Of a stretch of 64,000 nucleotides of DNA, positions 60,529-64,000 are shown piece by piece. Below the pieces are notes generated by a model. It worked only from the letters and a program-made list of their open reading frames with translations. It was not told the origin of the DNA and did not search any database. Each line of letters starts with the position of its first letter. The stretch's first letter is position 1. The DNA lies in NCBI RefSeq assembly GCF_009664975.1, contig NZ_WJXB01000001.1, positions 682,001 to 746,000 of the forward strand, read 5' to 3'. A program made the translations under genes and the position numbers. The DNA comes from Paenibacillus monticola (lineage in GTDB: Bacteria; Bacillota; Bacilli; Paenibacillales; Paenibacillaceae).

Positions 60529-61659
60529 TTGGTTAAATATGTTGATTTACCGGATATTCAGTTCACCGCTGAAGAGGCAGCAGGGATTCTACAAAATGTA
60601 ATAACCGTATATGAGGTCCTCACAGACCAAACGCTGCAGCCCGCCGATCCGGTGAGGCTGTTTTTATCGTCTCTGGCCACAATCATTGTGCAACAGCGAG
60701 TGATCATCAACCAGACAGCCAAAGGCAATTTACTGCGGTATGCGTCAGGGGTGGGGTTGGATCATATGGGGGCCTTCCAAGGATCAGAGCGCTTGGAAGC
60801 TGCTGCGGCGATTACAACGCTGCAGTTTACGCTTTCGATTCCCCTTTCCTCGGCTACTGGCATACCGCCAGGGACCCGGGTCGGTGCTCAGGGTGGCGAC
60901 GGCTCTATCTATTTTGCGACAGCCGACTACATGGAGATTCCACCCGGGGCAACAACACGCACGGTGACGGCAGAGTGTTCGACAGCTGGATCGGCAGGCA
61001 ACGGATTTTTGCCAGGCCAGATTAATGTTTTGATGGATCAGCTACCCTTCGTACAGGCTGTGACCAACTTGACGGCCAGCAGTGGGGGAGCGGCGGCAGA
61101 GACGGACGATTCCTTTAAGCAACGTATTCGGACCGCGCCAGAGTCATACAGCACGGCGGGACCGCAAGGAGCTTATGAGTTTTGGGCAAAATCCACATCG
61201 GCGGCGATCATGGATGTACATGCCTACTCGCCCGATGATGGTAAGGTTACGATTGTCCCTCTGATGATCGGCGGGCAAATACCCGGTCAGGATGTGCTGG
61301 ACGCTGTAGCGGAGACGCTGGAGAATCGGGGCATCCGGCCACTGACGGATCAGGTAACTGTAATGGCTCCATCGCCGATATCCTATGACACGACACTGAC
61401 CTACTATATCAGCCGCAGCCGAGCGGCAGAGGTGTCGGCCATTCAAGCAGCGGTGACGGCTGCCGCTGCCGCTTATCAACTCTGGCAGCGCTCCAAATTA
61501 GGGAGAGATATCAATCCCTCAGAACTGATTGCCCGTGTCATGGCGGCGGGGGCGCTGCGCGTAATAGCGACAGCACCGGTATACACATTGCTGGATGCGA
61601 CACAAATCGCCCAAGATACACCGCCGACAATCACCTATGGAGGGCTGGCTGATGATTAA
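60529..61659 (+). CDS. baseplate protein J
   Basis: A 376-residue gpJ-like wedge protein (LLRYASGVGLDHMGAFQGSERLEA ... TAECSTAGSAGNGFLPGQINVLMDQLPFV ... SSGGAAAETDDSFKQRIRTAPESYSTAGPQGAYEFWAKS). TTG start after GGGGGTGGAG. Confidence 0.93.
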   Translation: MVKYVDLPDIQFTAEEAAGILQNVITVYEVLTDQTLQPADPVRLFLSSLATIIVQQRVIINQTAKGNLLRYASGVGLDHMGAFQGSERLEAAAAITTLQFTLSIPLSSATGIPPGTRVGAQGGDGSIYFATADYMEIPPGATTRTVTAECSTAGSAGNGFLPGQINVLMDQLPFVQAVTNLTASSGGAAAETDDSFKQRIRTAPESYSTAGPQGAYEFWAKSTSAAIMDVHAYSPDDGKVTIVPLMIGGQIPGQDVLDAVAETLENRGIRPLTDQVTVMAPSPISYDTTLTYYISRSRAAEVSAIQAAVTAAAAAYQLWQRSKLGRDINPSELIARVMAAGALRVIATAPVYTLLDATQIAQDTPPTITYGGLADD

Positions 61660-62203
61660 TATCCAAACGGTAAGCCTACTTGATCTGCTGCCGCCGTCCA
61701 TCCGGTCCGATCCGGCCATGGCTGCCGCCGCTGCCGCGCTGGATACAGAACTGCAAGAGACAACCGGTTTGATTACGGCCTTGGATATCTTCGGACGTTC
61801 GGCGGAGTGGACGGACGCGGAAACCGACGAACTGGCCTGGCAATACAACCCGCCTTACTATGATTCGGAACTGCCCTTGAATCAAAAACGGGTGCTCGTA
61901 CAAAATGCGATTCCTTTCCACCGACATAAAGGGACGCCGGGGGCGGTTGAGGAACTGATTGCGATCCTTTTCGGTGAAGGAGCGGTAGAGGAATGGTGGC
62001 AGTACGGCGGTGATCCATATCATTTCCGCGTGCTGACCAACAATGCCGATGTGACTACAACGCGAGCGCAGGAGTTTATTGAAGCGGTGGATGCGGTGAA
62101 ACGCCTATCTGCTGTGCTGGACAGCGTAACAATTACGCAGGCGGAAGATTTGCCGTTATACTTCGGTGTGGTTTTGCACATCGGGGATCACATCACGATT
62201 TAA
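61652..62203 (+). CDS. tail protein I
   Basis: A 183-residue gpI-like protein (LLDLLPPSIRSDPAMAAAAAALDTELQ ... HKGTPGAVEELIAILFGEGAVEEWWQYGGDPYHFRV). ATG 61652 overlaps the end of the J gene and has GGAGGG upstream. Confidence 0.92.
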   Translation: MINIQTVSLLDLLPPSIRSDPAMAAAAAALDTELQETTGLITALDIFGRSAEWTDAETDELAWQYNPPYYDSELPLNQKRVLVQNAIPFHRHKGTPGAVEELIAILFGEGAVEEWWQYGGDPYHFRVLTNNADVTTTRAQEFIEAVDAVKRLSAVLDSVTITQAEDLPLYFGVVLHIGDHITI

Positions 62204-62215
62204 GGAGGGAAAGCC

Positions 62216-64000
62216 GTGGCAGTATTTGGCGGCATGACATTAACAAATAAGGGCCTTGTGCTACAGGGCAAAGCCCAAGCGGGCGCGCAGCTTAATTATA
62301 CAAGAGTTGCCGTCGGTGACGGGTCACTCAGTGGGCAGTCGGTACCCGCGCTAAATGGACTGATATCACTCAAAAAAAACCTACCCATTGCCCGTCTGCG
62401 TCCGCAACCACCGAATAAAGCGGTGATCGGCGCGACACTATCAAATGCCGATATCACAACGGGATTCTATTTCCGGGAGATCGGCGTTTTTGCTCAGGAT
62501 CCAGATGTCGGGGAAATCTTGTATGCCTATGCTAACGCTGGGGTGACTGCGGATTATATTGCTGCTGGTGGCGGTTCAGATATCATTGAAAAAGCAATTG
62601 ACTGCGTGGTGATCGTAGGCATAGCGGCGAATATTACAGCGAGTATTGATAACTCGCTGGTTTTCGCTTTACAATCCGATTTGGATAATATTGCAGCAAC
62701 GGACAGTGTAACGCCCAGTAAGACGGGTACGCTGACCGCGCTGCTGTCCAGCTTGTTTACCTTAATCAAGGGCATTACTGGCAAGCCTAACGTCTTGACG
62801 GCTCCGGCAATCTCGCTAGAAGCGACCAAAGCTCATGTGGATGATACCACCCGACACATCGCAGCAGCAGAGCGTGCCGTCTGGAATGACCGCAGCGGAT
62901 ACGCCGTCACCACCGGCACAGCGGCCGCGCTGGCCGCGTCCGTCACTCCAGCACCAGCAGCATTATCCGCCGGGCTACGTGTCGGGATTAAAACCCATGT
63001 AGCCACAACGGGAGCGGTCACGCTTAACCTTAATAGTTTGGGAGCAAAGCCCATCAAAAAGCCTAATGGTAATAACCCGCTGCTGGCGCTTGGCGGGGTC
63101 TATACGGTGGTGTACGATGGTTCGGTTTTTATACTACAGGGTGAGGGGGGTGAGTATGGTACAGCGGTTGCTGCCGACGTTTTGGAGGGTACAACTATAG
63201 GTACTGAATCAGGGGTGGTCCCTGGAACATTGCCAAACTTAGCTGATCAAGATGTTGGGGGATATATTAGCACGGCTGGATCTGGATATTTGGGAGTGGT
63301 GGCAAACTCTGATGAAAATGGAGTAGTGGGTAAAATTACCGACTCTACTACAATAATTTGTAATGATGCCAGCCTAATTCCAGCCAATTTTCTAGCGGGC
63401 AAGACCGTGTTAGGAATGGCGGGGATAGCTACTTCTGAACCGACTGTCGGAGCGGCGGCGGGGGATATTGTTGCTAGTAAAGCCGCTACTGTAAATGGAA
63501 ATCGTATTGTGGGTACGCTAGCCGATAAAGATATGGGGGCCGTGGCAGAACCCGCTGTAAATGCTGTTTTTTCTAGCGTGTTATATGTTAGGATTCCAAA
63601 GGGTGCCTATCGGACCGTAACGGGCAGCGGATATCCAGAAGTAAAGCTAACCACAGCTCAATTACTGGCAGCAGAAAATAACTTCAATGCAGCAGTGTTA
63701 AAAGCAGGAATTACCGCATTTGGCGTAACAGGGGTATATGCAGGACAGCAAATGGTTAGTGGTAGTGGTTCTGGCAATCTGTCTGGATTAATGACCGTAA
63801 CTAACTTACCGTTCACACCTAAAATGATTATTTTAGACTGTGATGATAGCAAAGTTGTAAGAGCTACTTACGTTGCAGGTGGGAGCACTTATGGTAATGG
63901 GTACTATCAAATAGCTTCGCAGGGAACAAGTAAAGCTCTGTTGACTGCATGGACCATAACAGCTAATGGGTTCTCTTTAAAAACTGATACCCGTGCGAAT
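62216..64000 (+). CDS. tail fibre protein, partial at right edge
   Basis: GTG 62216 after AAGGAGGGAAA opens a frame that stays open for 595 codons to the edge. The N-terminal collar/attachment domain (MTLTNKGLVLQGKAQAGAQLNY, VAVGDGSL, FYFREIGVFAQDP) is of the P2-like tail fibre type. Next come an AETKxHVDDTTRHI-like joint and repeats with GTLPNLADQDVG, AGKTVLGMAG and NGNRIVGTLADKD. It probably sets host recognition. The C-terminus is outside the window. Confidence 0.9.
   Translation, partial: MAVFGGMTLTNKGLVLQGKAQAGAQLNYTRVAVGDGSLSGQSVPALNGLISLKKNLPIARLRPQPPNKAVIGATLSNADITTGFYFREIGVFAQDPDVGEILYAYANAGVTADYIAAGGGSDIIEKAIDCVVIVGIAANITASIDNSLVFALQSDLDNIAATDSVTPSKTGTLTALLSSLFTLIKGITGKPNVLTAPAISLEATKAHVDDTTRHIAAAERAVWNDRSGYAVTTGTAAALAASVTPAPAALSAGLRVGIKTHVATTGAVTLNLNSLGAKPIKKPNGNNPLLALGGVYTVVYDGSVFILQGEGGEYGTAVAADVLEGTTIGTESGVVPGTLPNLADQDVGGYISTAGSGYLGVVANSDENGVVGKITDSTTIICNDASLIPANFLAGKTVLGMAGIATSEPTVGAAAGDIVASKAATVNGNRIVGTLADKDMGAVAEPAVNAVFSSVLYVRIPKGAYRTVTGSGYPEVKLTTAQLLAAENNFNAAVLKAGITAFGVTGVYAGQQMVSGSGSGNLSGLMTVTNLPFTPKMIILDCDDSKVVRATYVAGGSTYGNGYYQIASQGTSKALLTAWTITANGFSLKTDTRAN

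Larger units (their letters stand above)
26211..64000. mobile_element. integrated tailed prophage, left 37.8 kb
   Basis: A continuous phage gene order runs from integrase through lysogeny control, replication, accessory genes, packaging, head and contractile tail up to the fibre gene at the edge. Tail tip or fibre completion, lysis genes and attR lie beyond position 64000. No broken structural gene is seen, so the phage may be functional, although one terminase-like gene copy is degraded (42505-42654). Confidence 0.93.

Overview
The window looks like a chromosomal segment of a spore-forming Firmicute, most likely Paenibacillus. The reasons are moderate GC, strong AGGAGG-type ribosome sites with many TTG and GTG starts, the ilvC-leuA order, a sporulation-kinase-like histidine kinase, a 7TM hybrid kinase with a BTAD response regulator, and a perfect PerR box. 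The genus is inferred from gene style, not from a marker gene. Positions 1-26210 are host chromosome. From about 26211 to the right edge the sequence is an integrated tailed-phage genome whose right end is not in the window.

Host part: the 3' end of ilvC and leuA (leucine synthesis); a five-repeat LPKTG wall-anchored adhesin; on the minus strand a double-transmitter hybrid histidine kinase and its response regulator; an ECF sigma/anti-sigma operon with two membrane proteins, one carrying DUF4097; an aldo/keto reductase (minus); leuB, 12.5 kb from leuA; a PerR-box-controlled 2-Cys peroxiredoxin; a zinc-ribbon protein; a PAS histidine kinase; leucyl aminopeptidase; the ferrous iron operon feoA-feoB plus a 59-residue Cys-rich membrane protein (minus); an HMGL-type aldolase; a membrane GGDEF/EAL protein; and tRNA-Gly(TCC).

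Prophage part: the integrase lies right after tRNA-Gly, so the phage probably used the tRNA 3' end as attB. A leftward lysogeny operon (S24 repressor, an unknown gene, integrase) faces a rightward early operon (Cro-like and excisionase-like HTH proteins, HNH nuclease, replication initiator with GTCCC repeats, a zinc-ribbon/PcfK protein, PcfJ, DUF3102, MmcB-like nuclease fold, many small genes, a late-regulator-like protein). An AT-rich three-gene insert follows (40290-42454): a 392-residue unknown protein, a winged-helix/zinc protein and a PD-(D/E)XK nuclease, with its own terminator. I rate it the best candidate for an undescribed defence module. Next comes a 490-base non-coding stretch with a broken terminase-small-subunit gene, 11-bp tandem repeats and several nested hairpins ending in a tRNA-like T-arm and acceptor.

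The late operon is a mosaic. The head genes are lambda-like (Nu1-type small terminase, GpA large terminase, lambda-type portal, ClpP-type protease/scaffold, gpD-like decoration, gpE-like capsid, gpZ-like tail component). The contractile tail is P2/Mu-like (sheath, tube, chaperone with a -1 frameshift site, tape measure, gpX, gpD, gpV, gpU, gp25, gpJ, gpI, fibre). The fibre gene runs off the right edge, and lysis genes and attR are not seen.
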